A stretch of DNA of 64,000 nucleotides from Methanolobus sp. (GTDB taxonomy: Archaea > Halobacteriota > Methanosarcinia > Methanosarcinales > Methanosarcinaceae). The notes beneath the pieces are model-generated. The model saw only the letters and a list, made by a program, of their open reading frames with translations, made no database searches and was not told where the DNA came from. Within the stretch, counting starts at the first letter, position 1, and each line of letters begins with the position of its first letter. The translations under genes and the position numbers were made by a program. Shown piece by piece: positions 23,943 through 35,102 of the stretch. Location of the stretch: contig JAASSR010000003.1 in assembly GCA_021767785.1 (NCBI GenBank), positions 1-64,000 of the forward strand, in the 5' to 3' direction.

Positions 23943-24395
23943 ATGATACAGATAGGAGTTATTGGTGCCGGTTCATGCGATGATAACCTGAGAAGCAAAG
24001 CTAAAAAGGTTGGGTCAGCGATCGCAAAAAATCATGCAGTCCTCATCTGCGGAGGTCTTGGAGGTGTTATGGAAGCGTCCGCATGCGGTGCAAAGAAAAA
24101 AGGAGGTATTACAATCGGAATCCTGCCGGGTGACAGCCGCAAAGATGCGAATGCCTGTATAGATATAGCGATAGTAACCGAAATGGGTCATGCCAGAAAT
24201 GTGATAATCGCACGTTCTGCAGATGCTCTGATAGCCATCGGCGGAGAGTACGGTACTCTTTCGGAAATAGCACATTCACTAAAAATGGGGAAGACAGTTG
24301 TTACACTGGAATCAAAATGGGAAATAGATGGGACAATTAAGGCAAAAGATGCAGAAGATGCCGTCAGACTGGCAATCGACAGCATCCATTCCTAA
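23943..24395 (+). CDS. TIGR00725/LOG-family (Rossmann-fold) protein
   Basis: IGVIGAGSCDD, ICGGLGGVMEASACGAKKKGGITIGILPG, GGEYGTLSEIAHSLKMGK. Confidence 0.88.
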   Translation: MIQIGVIGAGSCDDNLRSKAKKVGSAIAKNHAVLICGGLGGVMEASACGAKKKGGITIGILPGDSRKDANACIDIAIVTEMGHARNVIIARSADALIAIGGEYGTLSEIAHSLKMGKTVVTLESKWEIDGTIKAKDAEDAVRLAIDSIHS

Positions 24396-24417
24396 ATTAT
24401 GTTACTATGACAGAAAT

Positions 24418-25191
24418 CTATATTTCAAGATCAATACCTATGGGACAATGATCAGAACCCATTACATCTGATAGTATAAATGAATCTTTTATGTTATCTT
24501 TAGCATTTTCACTTACAAAGAAATAATCGAGTCTCCAGCCAACGTTCCTTTCCCTTGCCCTGGTCCTCAGACTCCACCAGGTATAATTATCAGGTTCTGT
24601 ATTGAACATTCTAAAAGTATCTACATATCCGCTATCAAGCAATTTATCTATCCAGGCACGTTCTTCCGGAAGAAAACCGGATATCTTTTCATTCTCTTTG
24701 GGCCGGGCAAGATCTATTTCTTTATGCGCGGTATTAACGTCTCCACAGACAATGATCTTCTTACCTCTGGATTTGAGAGTGTTCGCATATTCAAGAAAAG
24801 CATCATAGAACTCCATCTTATAGTCAAGTCTTTCAGCAGATGCTTTGCCATTGGGGAAATATATATTGAACAACACAAAATCCCCGAAATCTGCAATTTG
24901 CGTGCGCCCTTCATTATCGAATTTCTCTATCCCGAAGCCGCATTTGATGTCATCAGGTTCTCTATTGGTGTAAAGTGCAACTCCGCTGTAACCTTTTTTT
25001 TCAGCTGAGGCAAAGTAATTGTAATAGCCATCTGTTTCCAGAAGTGCTTTTGGAAGCTGCTCCCTGCGTGCCTTTGTTTCCTGAATGCAGAGTATGTCAG
25101 GCTTTTCTTCATTGAACCAGTCAAGAAAACCCTTTTTGTGAACCGCTCTGATGCCATTTACATTCCATGATATGATCCTGATCGTACTCAT
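24418..25191 (-). CDS. xth: Exodeoxyribonuclease III
   Basis: [69 protein letters not shown]. Confidence 0.95.
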   Translation of the reverse strand: MSTIRIISWNVNGIRAVHKKGFLDWFNEEKPDILCIQETKARREQLPKALLETDGYYNYFASAEKKGYSGVALYTNREPDDIKCGFGIEKFDNEGRTQIADFGDFVLFNIYFPNGKASAERLDYKMEFYDAFLEYANTLKSRGKKIIVCGDVNTAHKEIDLARPKENEKISGFLPEERAWIDKLLDSGYVDTFRMFNTEPDNYTWWSLRTRARERNVGWRLDYFFVSENAKDNIKDSFILSDVMGSDHCPIGIDLEI

Positions 25192-25411
25192 TTTGAATCT
25201 CCGGAATTTGTATGTTATTTGATAGCTAATCTCATAAGTAACTTGCTTACCACTCTTTTTTGATAAGCATCCACTAACCTAAAAATAATATATAGTTCTA
25301 AATAGATCAAAATATTAAATAAGAATAAAGCTTAAATAATAACAATTACAATTTAGGATTGTTTCTTACATAAGAAATGTTAGATACAATAGAACTACAA
25401 GTGGGACAAAT

Positions 25412-25807
25412 ATGAAAAAAGCAGACATCAAGTACACAAACCAGAGGATTGCGATCCTGGAGTTCCTCAGGGAATTTGATGGTCATCCTACGGTAGATGA
25501 TGTCTATGAGGGAGTAAGGCAAAAGCTGACCCGCATAAGTAAAGCGACAGTTTATAATAATCTCAAATTTTTGGCTGAAAAGGGCCTGATAAAGGAGGTG
25601 AATGTCAAGGGTGTTTCGAGGTTTGAATCCAATCTGGTACCTCACCACCACACAATATGCCTTGAGTGCGGAGAAATAGCAGACTACGAATCAGAAGAGC
25701 TTAGCGAATATGCTATGAAAATAGCAGAAGAGATAGATGACTTCAAAATAGAATCAGCAGACACTAACTTTTACGGAATTTGTAAGAAATGTATGGAGAT
25801 GGAGTAA
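25412..25807 (+). CDS. Fur/PerR family transcriptional regulator
   Basis: YTNQRIAILEFLREFDGHPTVDDVYEGVRQKLTRISKATVYNNLKFLAEKGLIKEV, HHHTICLECG. Confidence 0.93.
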   Translation: MKKADIKYTNQRIAILEFLREFDGHPTVDDVYEGVRQKLTRISKATVYNNLKFLAEKGLIKEVNVKGVSRFESNLVPHHHTICLECGEIADYESEELSEYAMKIAEEIDDFKIESADTNFYGICKKCMEME

Positions 25808-25808
25808 T

Positions 25809-26483
25809 ATGGAAGAAGAAATGGTAACAATGCCACTTATCGGCGATGACGCACCAAGTTTTAAAGCAGTGACAACAAACGGAGAAATCAATTTCCCTAA
25901 AGATTACAAGGGGAAGTGGGTAATTCTTTTCAGTCACCCTGCAGACTTTACACCTGTATGTACAACTGAATTTATGACATTCGCAACTATGCAGGAAGAG
26001 TTCAGGGAACTGAACACAGAACTTATCGGTCTGTCCATTGACAGTATCTATGCGCACATTGCATGGTTGCGCACAATCAAAGAAAAGATCGAATACAAGG
26101 GTATGAAGGATGTTGAAGTTACATTCCCTATCATTGAAGACCTTAAAATGGAAGTTGCAAAGAAATTCGGAATGCTTCAGCCAAACGCCTCCACAACCCA
26201 GGCTGTCAGGGCAGTTTTTATCATGGATCCGAAGGCAAAGATAAGGGCAATACTCTACTATCCACTGTCCAACGGCAGGAACATGGATGAGATCAAGAGG
26301 ATCATACTTGCAATGCAGAAGTCTGATGCAGAGAACGTTGCAACACCTGCCAACTGGCAACCCGGAGATGATGTCATAATCCCACCACCGGGATCATGTG
26401 GAACTGCAAAGGAAAGAGTTGAGACAGAGGAAGAAGGTAAATATTGTCTTGACTGGTTCATGTGCTTCAGGAAACAGTCTTAA
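25809..26483 (+). CDS. Peroxiredoxin (Prx6-like)
   Basis: LFSHPADFTPVCTTEF active site and RAVFIMDPKAKIRAILYYPLSNGRNMDEI. Confidence 0.94.
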   Translation: MEEEMVTMPLIGDDAPSFKAVTTNGEINFPKDYKGKWVILFSHPADFTPVCTTEFMTFATMQEEFRELNTELIGLSIDSIYAHIAWLRTIKEKIEYKGMKDVEVTFPIIEDLKMEVAKKFGMLQPNASTTQAVRAVFIMDPKAKIRAILYYPLSNGRNMDEIKRIILAMQKSDAENVATPANWQPGDDVIIPPPGSCGTAKERVETEEEGKYCLDWFMCFRKQS

Positions 26484-26521
26484 ATACAAACCAAGGTTAT
26501 TATTAAGAGGTGACATATTTT

Positions 26522-27019
26522 ATGGGAACAAAAGGCGTGGAAATACTAGGATTAGACGTTAATGAACTAATAGAGATGATGAACAAGGCATTAGCAGATG
26601 AGTGGCTTGCATACTACCAGTACTGGGTTGGAGCAAAGGTTATCAAAGGACCTATGAGAGAAGCCGCTGCTGCAGAACTCATAGAGCATGCAAATGATGA
26701 ACTGCGTCACGCAGACATGCTTGCTAACAGGATAGTTCAGCTCGGGGGAACACCAGTTCTGTCCCCACATGAGTGGGAAGAGATCACAAACTGCGGATAT
26801 GCATCCCCGGAGGATCCTTTTGTAAAGAAGATCCTTGAGCAGAACATCGAAGGGGAGCAGTGTGCCATTCAGGTCTACAATACTATCCTTGAAAAAGTAA
26901 AGGACAAAGATCCTGTTACATACGAGATAGTGTTAGAGATACTTACAGACGAGATCGAACATGAAGATGACCTGCAGGCAGTTTTGGAAGATATTGAACT
27001 GATGCAGAGAAGAGACTGA
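26522..27019 (+). CDS. Ferritin-like / DPS-type protein
   Basis: ALADEWLAYYQYWVGAKVIKGPMREAAAAELIEHANDELRHADMLANRIVQLGG; AGAGGTGA 12 nt before ATG 26522. Confidence 0.88.
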   Translation: MGTKGVEILGLDVNELIEMMNKALADEWLAYYQYWVGAKVIKGPMREAAAAELIEHANDELRHADMLANRIVQLGGTPVLSPHEWEEITNCGYASPEDPFVKKILEQNIEGEQCAIQVYNTILEKVKDKDPVTYEIVLEILTDEIEHEDDLQAVLEDIELMQRRD

Positions 27020-27048
27020 CATTCTGCAATCAAACAGAATCGACACAT

Positions 27049-27080
27049 CCTGTTCCTGACAAGGAACAGGAATATTCTTT
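27049..27080 (+). terminator. Stem-loop terminator after the ferritin-like gene
   Basis: CCTGTTCCT-GACA-AGGAACAGG perfect 9-bp stem, followed by AATATTCTTTTTG. Confidence 0.75.
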
Positions 27081-27407
27081 TTGTGACATGTTCTGATATT
27101 TTATAGTTTTTTTAATATAGCGCTCTTATTAACAACAGTTGATCAAATAATTAGTATTAACCAGTATTGTATTCTACTGATCTTTTTTACACAGTTGTCA
27201 ATATACATTAAGTTAGTCTATTGATGTGTATTTTTCATCTTTTTGCTTTTTCTTTTGACTTCCATGGTTTTGCGATAGATATATTTAGAAGAATGTTTGT
27301 TAGATTAGTTCATTAAATAACCCTGTAAAAATAAAGATTTTCTATCGAAAGTCCCAGATATTAAATCATTTTATCATCTATTGTATTTCAAAATCCATGG
27401 AGATAAC

Positions 27408-29642
27408 ATGCATCTCATCATAGCAGAAAAACATATCGCAGCAAAAAGGATAGCCAAGATCCTTGCCCCTGGCAAACCCAAACAGGTTAGAGTGAGCGGG
27501 GTGGACACATATGAATATGAAGAAGATGAAGAGAAAAAAGTGTTCATTGGTCTCAGCGGGCACATCGTTAAACTTGATTTTCCAAAGGCTTACAATAACT
27601 GGCAAAAGGTCGAAGCAAAAGAACTTGTAGGAGCAGACATAATCACCGCCTCAACTCAGGTCAAGATCGTAGCTGCACTCAAAAAACTTGGGAAAAAAGC
27701 CACCAGAGTAACCATAGCAACTGACTATGACAGGGAAGGAGAACTCATAGGAGTTGAAGCCCTAGATATAATCAAAGATGTAAATCCTGATATTCAGTTC
27801 CAGCGTGTACATTACAGTGCCATCACACCGAAGGCTATTGACAAAGCATTTTCAAACCCATTAAACGTTGATTTCGATCTGGCGGATGCAGGACATTCCC
27901 GCCAGGTCATCGACCTTGTATGGGGTGCTTCACTGACCCGATACATCTCCCTTGCTGCAGGTCGTCTCGGAAAGATGTTCCTTTCGGTGGGCAGGGTACA
28001 GTCACCCACCCTTTCACTGATAGTAGAACGTGAAAAGGAGAGAGAGGCCTTCATACCTAAACCTTATTGGGAAATTTCGGCAGTCTTAAAAGATAAGAAC
28101 GGTGAGAAGTTCAATGTAGAACACCGAAAAAGACGCTTCTGGGACAAAGCAGAGGTCGATGCCGTCATGGCGAGAATCTCAAAGGGTGATGAAGCAGTTG
28201 TCACGGAACTTGCAACCTCCGAAAAAACAGACAAACCACCAACTCCATTTAATACTACCGAATTCATCAGTGCCGCAAGTTCTATTGGATTTACGGCAGC
28301 TAACGCAATGAGAATTGCCGAGTCGCTTTATACAAATGGTTATATCTCATACCCCAGAACCGATAACACAGTCTATCCTGACAGCCTGGACCTCCGGGCC
28401 CAGATAGAGATATTCAAAAAAGGTGCTTTCAAGCAATATGCTCTGAAACTGCTTGAAAAGAAAAAGCTAGTACCGACAAAAGGTAAAAAAGAGACAACCG
28501 ATCATCCACCTATCTATCCTGCTTCACTTGCTAAAAAATCAGATATGAACGAGCAGGAATGGAAACTATACGAACTTGTGGTCAGGAGATTCTTCGCAAC
28601 ATTTGCCGATCCTGCAAAATGGGAGACCATCAGGGCAAAATTCGATATCAAAGGAGAGGATTTCAAAGCCAATGGAGCAAGACTTGTTGTACCCGGCTGG
28701 AGATGGTATTACCATTATAATGCCCCTGAAGACAGATTGCTGCCTAAAATGGAAGAAGGTGACAAACACATTGTCAATGAGATCGAAATGGTGGCAAAAG
28801 AGACAAAGCCCCCGGGAAGATACGGACAGGGACGTCTGATCAAGATCATGGAAGAAATGGGACTTGGAACGAAAGCCACCAGGCATGATATCATAAGTAA
28901 GCTTTATTCCAGGGCCTATGTGCATGGAAATCCCCTGCAACCTACAAAAACCGCTGTTGCTGTTGTCGATACTCTGGAAAAGTTCGCTCCAACGATATCC
29001 AAACCTGATATGACCAGCAAACTTGAGGCTGATATGGATCGGATAGCAGAAGGAGAGATACCTGAAGAAGAGGTTTTAAACGAATCAAGAGAAATGCTGG
29101 AGATTATCTTCAACGATCTTGAAAAGAACAGAGAGGACATCAGCGAATCACTACGTGCCGGTCTGCGAGAGGACAAGATAATAGGTAAATGCTCACAATG
29201 CGGATCCAACCTTATGGTTATGAGATCAAAAAGAGGAGGACGTTTTATAGGTTGTGAAGGATATCCGGACTGTAATTTCTCATTGCCACTTCCCAAGTCA
29301 GGAAAGATAGTGGTTACCGATAAATCCTGTGAAGAGCACGGCTTGTACCACATACGCATTATAACTTCCGGGAAAAGACCCTGGAACCTTGGATGCGCTC
29401 ATTGTAATTTCATAGAATGGCAAAAGACCCGGGAAGAGGAAAAAGAAAAACAGGATGAAAACAAAGAGCGTCCTGAAAGTCTTGGTGATATATCAGGAAT
29501 TGGTAAAGTTACCGAGGAAAAGCTTGCTGATGCCGGAATTTGTACTGTCGAGGATTTATGCGAAGCTGATGCCTTTGAACTTGCAAAAACTACAAGTATA
29601 TCTGTAAAGAAAATAAAGAACTGGCAATCCGAGATTGTCTGA
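27408..29642 (+). CDS. topA: DNA topoisomerase I
   Basis: MHLIIAEKHIAAKRIAKIL, ATDYDREGELIG, VGRVQSPTLSLIVERE, SYPRTDNTVYP, C-terminal zinc finger and HhH. Confidence 0.95.
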   Translation: MHLIIAEKHIAAKRIAKILAPGKPKQVRVSGVDTYEYEEDEEKKVFIGLSGHIVKLDFPKAYNNWQKVEAKELVGADIITASTQVKIVAALKKLGKKATRVTIATDYDREGELIGVEALDIIKDVNPDIQFQRVHYSAITPKAIDKAFSNPLNVDFDLADAGHSRQVIDLVWGASLTRYISLAAGRLGKMFLSVGRVQSPTLSLIVEREKEREAFIPKPYWEISAVLKDKNGEKFNVEHRKRRFWDKAEVDAVMARISKGDEAVVTELATSEKTDKPPTPFNTTEFISAASSIGFTAANAMRIAESLYTNGYISYPRTDNTVYPDSLDLRAQIEIFKKGAFKQYALKLLEKKKLVPTKGKKETTDHPPIYPASLAKKSDMNEQEWKLYELVVRRFFATFADPAKWETIRAKFDIKGEDFKANGARLVVPGWRWYYHYNAPEDRLLPKMEEGDKHIVNEIEMVAKETKPPGRYGQGRLIKIMEEMGLGTKATRHDIISKLYSRAYVHGNPLQPTKTAVAVVDTLEKFAPTISKPDMTSKLEADMDRIAEGEIPEEEVLNESREMLEIIFNDLEKNREDISESLRAGLREDKIIGKCSQCGSNLMVMRSKRGGRFIGCEGYPDCNFSLPLPKSGKIVVTDKSCEEHGLYHIRIITSGKRPWNLGCAHCNFIEWQKTREEEKEKQDENKERPESLGDISGIGKVTEEKLADAGICTVEDLCEADAFELAKTTSISVKKIKNWQSEIV

Positions 29643-29657
29643 AGGAGAAATATATAC

Positions 29658-30896
29658 ATGGAGCTGGAGTTCAAGGGTGCATGCAGGGAGGTCGGAAGGT
29701 CTGCGGTTCTTGTGGATGAGAAATTGATGGTGGATTACGGAGTATCACCAGGAGAGAATGTTAAATATCCTGTAAACGGATCCAGACCTGAAGCAGTACT
29801 TGTATCCCATGCACATATAGATCACTCCGGTGCAGTGCCAAACCTCATGGATCTGAATCCTGATGTATATATGACACCACCTACCTTTGATCTTTCACAC
29901 ATGCTGGCAAAGGATACTCTCAGGATCGCCGAAAGAGAGGGAGAGCTCCCGGCATACGATTCCATCGAGCTGACCAAATTTGCCCATAGAACAAAACAAA
30001 TAGATACGGGAATTAAGTTCCACACACATGGATTTGAAGCTGAGTTCCTTGATGCAGGACACATACCCGGTGCATCATCGATACACCTCAGGAATAAAGA
30101 AAACAAGAGCATTTTCTACACAGGTGATATCAATACCCTGGACACAAGACTTGTATCCGGTGCAACTGATCTTCCGGACTCTGACGTACTTATCACAGAG
30201 AGTACTTATTTCGGAGATGAGCATCCACCCCGTAAAGAAGTGGAAAAAAAGTTCATAGATTCCTTAATGGATACACTGAACATCGGAGGAAATGTCATCA
30301 TACCAGCCTTTGCTATTGGAAGGACCCAGGAGATACTCATGCTTCTGGATGCACATGGTATCAGAGCCTATGTCGATGGAATGGGAATACAGGCATACAG
30401 GATAATGTCCAGACACCCCGAATATATACGCAATCCCACACACCTCAAAAGGGCGTTCAATAATGCTATAATGGTCAGCGGGCGAAAAAGAGCAAACATA
30501 CCCCTGGAATCATCTGTTGTTGTGACAACCGCAGGGATGCTCAATGGCGGACCTGTACTATATTATATAAAAAAGTTATACAAGGATCCCAAATCAAAGA
30601 TAATACTCACCGGATACCAGGTTGAAGGCACAAATGGCAGAATGGCAATGGACACCGGCAATATAGAGAACGACGGGATCATACAGCATCTGAAACCGAA
30701 GATCGAGCAATATGATTTCTCAGCCCACTCAGGTGACAGGGAACTCAAAGAAATGGTAAAGGACTTCTGCAACCGTGGAACCGAACGTGTATTCACCATG
30801 CATGGAGATAACTGTGAAGGGTTTGCAGACTGGATCAAAGAAGAAGTAGGTGTTGAAGCACATGCTCCCGAACTCGGACAGCGCTTTACAGTCTGA
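29658..30896 (+). CDS. Beta-CASP metallo-beta-lactamase ribonuclease (archaeal CPSF-like)
   Basis: VSHAHIDHSGAVPNL, FYTGDIN, ITESTYFGDEHPPR, IPAFAIGRTQEIL, TTAGMLNGGP, FSAHSGDREL. Confidence 0.92.
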   Translation: MELEFKGACREVGRSAVLVDEKLMVDYGVSPGENVKYPVNGSRPEAVLVSHAHIDHSGAVPNLMDLNPDVYMTPPTFDLSHMLAKDTLRIAEREGELPAYDSIELTKFAHRTKQIDTGIKFHTHGFEAEFLDAGHIPGASSIHLRNKENKSIFYTGDINTLDTRLVSGATDLPDSDVLITESTYFGDEHPPRKEVEKKFIDSLMDTLNIGGNVIIPAFAIGRTQEILMLLDAHGIRAYVDGMGIQAYRIMSRHPEYIRNPTHLKRAFNNAIMVSGRKRANIPLESSVVVTTAGMLNGGPVLYYIKKLYKDPKSKIILTGYQVEGTNGRMAMDTGNIENDGIIQHLKPKIEQYDFSAHSGDRELKEMVKDFCNRGTERVFTMHGDNCEGFADWIKEEVGVEAHAPELGQRFTV

Positions 30897-30956
30897 TTAT
30901 TTAAAAGGTTTTAGGTACCGAAAACATTGGACATGTATCTTATAAGAATAAGTTTT

Positions 30957-31610
30957 TTAAATACATGAAGTACCTGAATATTTCATATCATCGTTCATTC
31001 GCTTTACCCTGGACATTGTAACTTTAAGGTTCTCTATAGCATCTATATGTTCGGGATCGATCTTAAGCACCCTGGAGAAACATTCTGCTGCAGCCTCATA
31101 TTTCCCAAGACCGAAATATGCCAGACCCTTTTTGTTCCATACAACTGCAAACTTGTTATCCAGCTCGATCTCCTTGTGAACCTTGCTATAACATTCAATT
31201 GCTTCGTTGTGAGCTCCCATCATTCCAAGAATGTCACCTTTGTTGATCCAGGCGTTTTCATTAGTAGGATCGAGCTTAAGCACATGATTATAACATTTGA
31301 TAGCTGCTCTATTATTGCCGGTCTTGAAAAGAACAGCACCCATGTTACACCAGACATCTACATCATTTTTATTCAGACGGACGGATCTTTTGAAACATTC
31401 AAGGGCTTCATCGTCCTGTCCAAGAAAAGAAAGCGCAATTCCCTTATTATTCCATACAAGTGCTATTGCTTCGTCACTCCATAGTTCCGGGTCAAGATCC
31501 TCATGTTCCAGTATCAAAGTAAAATATTCTATTTTCTCTTCCGGATCTTCGGCATCAAAAGCTAATTTGAACCAATCCTCCGGTTTGTCAGAATCCATCC
31601 AGCCAACCAA
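30957..31610 (-). CDS. Tetratricopeptide repeat protein
   Basis: Repeated TPR units such as VWNNKGIALSFLGQDDEALECFKRSVRLNKNDVDVWCNMGAVLF. Confidence 0.9.
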   Translation of the reverse strand: MVGWMDSDKPEDWFKLAFDAEDPEEKIEYFTLILEHEDLDPELWSDEAIALVWNNKGIALSFLGQDDEALECFKRSVRLNKNDVDVWCNMGAVLFKTGNNRAAIKCYNHVLKLDPTNENAWINKGDILGMMGAHNEAIECYSKVHKEIELDNKFAVVWNKKGLAYFGLGKYEAAAECFSRVLKIDPEHIDAIENLKVTMSRVKRMNDDMKYSGTSCI

Positions 31611-31826
31611 CTCCAGAATTAATAGGGACTTAACATAATATTATGTTTTTGCCAATACATTCCAAGTTATACTTTTCCTTAATGCATATAACATATTAAT
31701 TAAGTTATCGAAATAATCCAGAAAATAATCATATGTTCATAATATACCTAATTAAGTGTAAAAAATGAAAAATCACCAGAAATAGCGATCAGCAAAATAA
31801 GTTTCAATTATCCTGCAATTATCCTG

Positions 31827-32357
31827 TTAATTACCTTTTTCAGGTAATTCTCTTCTGATATCATCGATATGGACAATTCTATTGGCATCAATACCTACCA
31901 GACACATGCCTTTTTTATCCATTGCCCAGCATCTGTCCTCTATATCCTCTGGTATTTTTTCAGATGGCAATTCTTCGGGGTCGATACTGCATGATCTGAG
32001 ACCCGGATATGCGTCAGGATTTAGCTCCATTATAGTTATGACCTTCTTCAACAGAGACAGGAGGACATTTATATCCTCATGGTCCCATTTCCGTATCCTG
32101 TCACATATAACAGAAATAATAGACTTTGCTACTCCCGGATTGGAAAGTATCTTACTTGAAAGGCAAATGGATGCATTATCATACTTGACATTATCATTCG
32201 GTCCGCGGAAACAGAATATTCCTTCACTGACCATTTCATCAAGGTCAAGAGGTGTGTCCGAGTTCTTTATGGCATTTTCTACTGTCACAATATCAAGATC
32301 ATAATCATCCGCAATTCTTCTGATAGCTTTTTCTATAACAACACCATTGTCTATCAT
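31827..32357 (-). CDS. Hypothetical protein
   Basis: Sole long ORF downstream of mobA on the same strand; no family recognised. Confidence 0.6.
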   Translation of the reverse strand: MIDNGVVIEKAIRRIADDYDLDIVTVENAIKNSDTPLDLDEMVSEGIFCFRGPNDNVKYDNASICLSSKILSNPGVAKSIISVICDRIRKWDHEDINVLLSLLKKVITIMELNPDAYPGLRSCSIDPEELPSEKIPEDIEDRCWAMDKKGMCLVGIDANRIVHIDDIRRELPEKGN

Positions 32358-32384
32358 TCTGACACTTCCCGACCGGCAGAATAA

Positions 32385-33005
32385 TCATAAACGATCATAT
32401 ATCCGATTTTCCAGTTCGATCATATCCGATGGTGTATTAATGTTAACAAGGCTTTTAAGCTCTTTGTCTACTTTTTTTATCACTTCGGCATCAATATACA
32501 GTACATCTTCTAATAATGAAACAGGTGCAAGTATGCTCCTTTTGCCTTCCTTTATTGAACATACAACAGCATCAAGCATTGTATCTCTGCGATATATAGA
32601 ATGTAAGGTTTCCTTAGTTCCATGCTCATTTACAGGTATAATGGCATCATGCTCGTCCACCATATCGAACATCATGCTGATCAACATTTCATTGAGAAAA
32701 GGCATGTCACAGGCAACCGTAAAAACGTAATCCCCATGAGCTCTTTTAAAACCCGCAAAAATACCTGCAAGTGGCCCGGCATTTCTCATACTATCGGTCA
32801 CAACTTTCCTGTTAACCGTATGGTGAGAAAACTTCTTCCATTGCTCTTCATCTCTCAGGGAAACAATAACTTCATCGGATACATTATCCAGAACCGCAAG
32901 TGACCGTTCAAGCAAAGTTTTTTGCTGACACATGATCAAAGCTTTTTCCCTTCCATTCATCCTTGAACCAAGACCTCCTGCCAGCAATAGAGAAGAGCGT
33001 TTCAT
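32385..33005 (-). CDS. mobA: Molybdenum cofactor guanylyltransferase (MobA-like)
   Basis: LLLAGGLGSRMNGREKALIM, VTDSMRNAGPLAGIFAGF, VFTVACDMPFLN; start at 33005 (MKRSSLLLAGG). Confidence 0.9.
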   Translation of the reverse strand: MKRSSLLLAGGLGSRMNGREKALIMCQQKTLLERSLAVLDNVSDEVIVSLRDEEQWKKFSHHTVNRKVVTDSMRNAGPLAGIFAGFKRAHGDYVFTVACDMPFLNEMLISMMFDMVDEHDAIIPVNEHGTKETLHSIYRRDTMLDAVVCSIKEGKRSILAPVSLLEDVLYIDAEVIKKVDKELKSLVNINTPSDMIELENRIYDRL

Positions 33006-33078
33006 AAATACAGACCCCTGATCATACACATCAAATTTCAACTATCTACTACTATCAAATACCAGCACACAGCAGAGT

Positions 33079-35079
33079 TCAGACAAGCCCCCTTCTGCGT
33101 TCACTTCTGTATTCATCAAGAATTGATTTTACCTGTTCATGTTCCTTTTCACGGCGGCGTTCTTCTGCTTTTTTCTCCCATTGATCAATGGCATTCTCAA
33201 GTATTTCGGGATTGACAGAAGCAAGATCACCGACACGGTGAACCCGTATATCCTTCAGGACCGGGACTTCATAATCATAGAAGGATTCCAGTGCCGCATG
33301 AGGCATATCTTCATCTTCCTTGATCAATACTGCCCTGACCCTGGCCTCGGAAAGCAATGAAGCTGTGACAGGACCGCCACCACTGGCATCATTCAGGAAT
33401 ATGACGTCATTTTCCTTGATACCGTACAGTTCTTTAGTATGCTGTATGGCTTCCCTTGTAAATGAAGAGATAACCTTTACAGGAATACCTTCACCTTTCA
33501 CTTCCTTTTTACGGATCTGTTTCAAACGTTTGTTCTGCTTGCGCTGTTTGCGCAGGGATCTGCGGGTTTTGGAAAGTTCCTTATTCAGCCTTTCTATTTC
33601 CTTATCTCTTATATTCATCTCTTTTTCTCTTCTTACCTGTCTATAGACTGAATTCCTGACCTTGTTGATCCGCATTTCCAGTGACTCTATTTTCCTGTCC
33701 TTTTGTCCTGATTCATATTTCAATTCGGCCACATAATCCTTGAGCTGTTTTACCTGAGCATTTTTCAGGTTGATTTCCTCACGCAGTTTCCTTATCTGCT
33801 CATCCTGCTCTGAATCTTCCTCCTTTACAGGCTCATGTTGCGGCTCAGGCTTCATCTTCACATTGATCTTTGATTCTGAAGCAACCTTTTCAATAGCTTC
33901 ATCTATTGAAGCACCATTGATAACATAGAACTTTATACTGTCAAGATCAAGATATTTAGGCGCTCGCTTTTCAACCCTTGAGAAAACATTCTTGTATGCT
34001 TTATAAGTAGCCATTGCAGCCGTCAGAGAATCACGTTCATGATCATTGGAATAACCGAATTTACGTGCAAGTGCAATTTTCTCCTCTGCCCTGATCTCAC
34101 CACCGGGACTCCAGATAACCGCATTGAAACTCCGACGTATCTTTTCCACTGCCGAGGGAACGGGATAAACATCAGTAGCCACTATTGCAGGTTTACCATA
34201 TTCAGCTATCATCCTGACAACCTCATCATGTGAAATTCCGCGTATACTTTCCGACAAAAGAAGTTCACCGTCAAAAGATAGAATAGCTATGCCTACAGTG
34301 GTTCCCGGATCGATTCCGACAATCGTGTACTTTCGTCCTGTTTTCTTAATGGGAATATATTGTATCTTGTCTCTTTCCACACTTTTTACCTTGACCTGCA
34401 CATCGGCGTTTGAAGATGATTTGACCGGAATTAAGCTACGTCTTGCATTTACGGTATATTCGGCCCGTACATACCCACCGAATCCTTTTTTGATGTTTTC
34501 GGTATATGTATATCCGGTATCCCGGGAGAATTTGCGCAGAATACTGTCGATCTCCCTGCTTTTTTCCTTAACAGCTCCGTGGACCTTTCTTCTATAACGG
34601 TTCTGGCTCCAGCCGCCCCTTCCAAGAGAACGGGCACGGCTTACTTTTATACGGGTAATATCCTCGAACAGTGAGACCTCAACACCTACACCCAGACTTG
34701 CCAGTATAGCACAGACTTCTGCTTCCTGAACCGGGTCGAACTGATTGAAAGATAGACCATGTTCTTTACCCAGACGAATAAGTGATTTCTGGTGAATACC
34801 TCCGGTAACCTGCACAAGTTTCGTATTCTCAGGTAGTTTTTCAAGGAGACGGATGAGATCCCTTTTGTCTGCTGCAAGCTCGAAAATGTTGTCAACGGCA
34901 ATATAATCAGGACGGTCGCGGTTCAGCATCCGCAATATCCTGTGGAGCCGTATCATTGTATAATGTTCTATTTCCCCGTCTTTCAGAACGGCAACAGCAT
35001 ACCTGGGAACTTCCTGTGCCCTGGAAGAACCCTTTGCTATGTCGATCCCGTATATAACCCCGTTTTGCATACAATTCAA
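33079..35079 (-). CDS. DUF460 family protein (RNase H-like fold plus coiled coil)
   Basis: YTIVGIDPGTTVGIAILSFDGELLLSESIRGISHDEVVRMI; long central coiled coil. Confidence 0.88.
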   Translation of the reverse strand: MNCMQNGVIYGIDIAKGSSRAQEVPRYAVAVLKDGEIEHYTMIRLHRILRMLNRDRPDYIAVDNIFELAADKRDLIRLLEKLPENTKLVQVTGGIHQKSLIRLGKEHGLSFNQFDPVQEAEVCAILASLGVGVEVSLFEDITRIKVSRARSLGRGGWSQNRYRRKVHGAVKEKSREIDSILRKFSRDTGYTYTENIKKGFGGYVRAEYTVNARRSLIPVKSSSNADVQVKVKSVERDKIQYIPIKKTGRKYTIVGIDPGTTVGIAILSFDGELLLSESIRGISHDEVVRMIAEYGKPAIVATDVYPVPSAVEKIRRSFNAVIWSPGGEIRAEEKIALARKFGYSNDHERDSLTAAMATYKAYKNVFSRVEKRAPKYLDLDSIKFYVINGASIDEAIEKVASESKINVKMKPEPQHEPVKEEDSEQDEQIRKLREEINLKNAQVKQLKDYVAELKYESGQKDRKIESLEMRINKVRNSVYRQVRREKEMNIRDKEIERLNKELSKTRRSLRKQRKQNKRLKQIRKKEVKGEGIPVKVISSFTREAIQHTKELYGIKENDVIFLNDASGGGPVTASLLSEARVRAVLIKEDEDMPHAALESFYDYEVPVLKDIRVHRVGDLASVNPEILENAIDQWEKKAEERRREKEHEQVKSILDEYRSERRRGLV

Positions 35080-35102
35080 TTTATGTCGCTACTAAGATAT
35101 AT

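Noticed and set aside
25764-26360. 198-aa minus-strand Cys/His-rich ORF
   Set aside because: Antisense to the peroxiredoxin gene; shadow ORF without recognisable domains.
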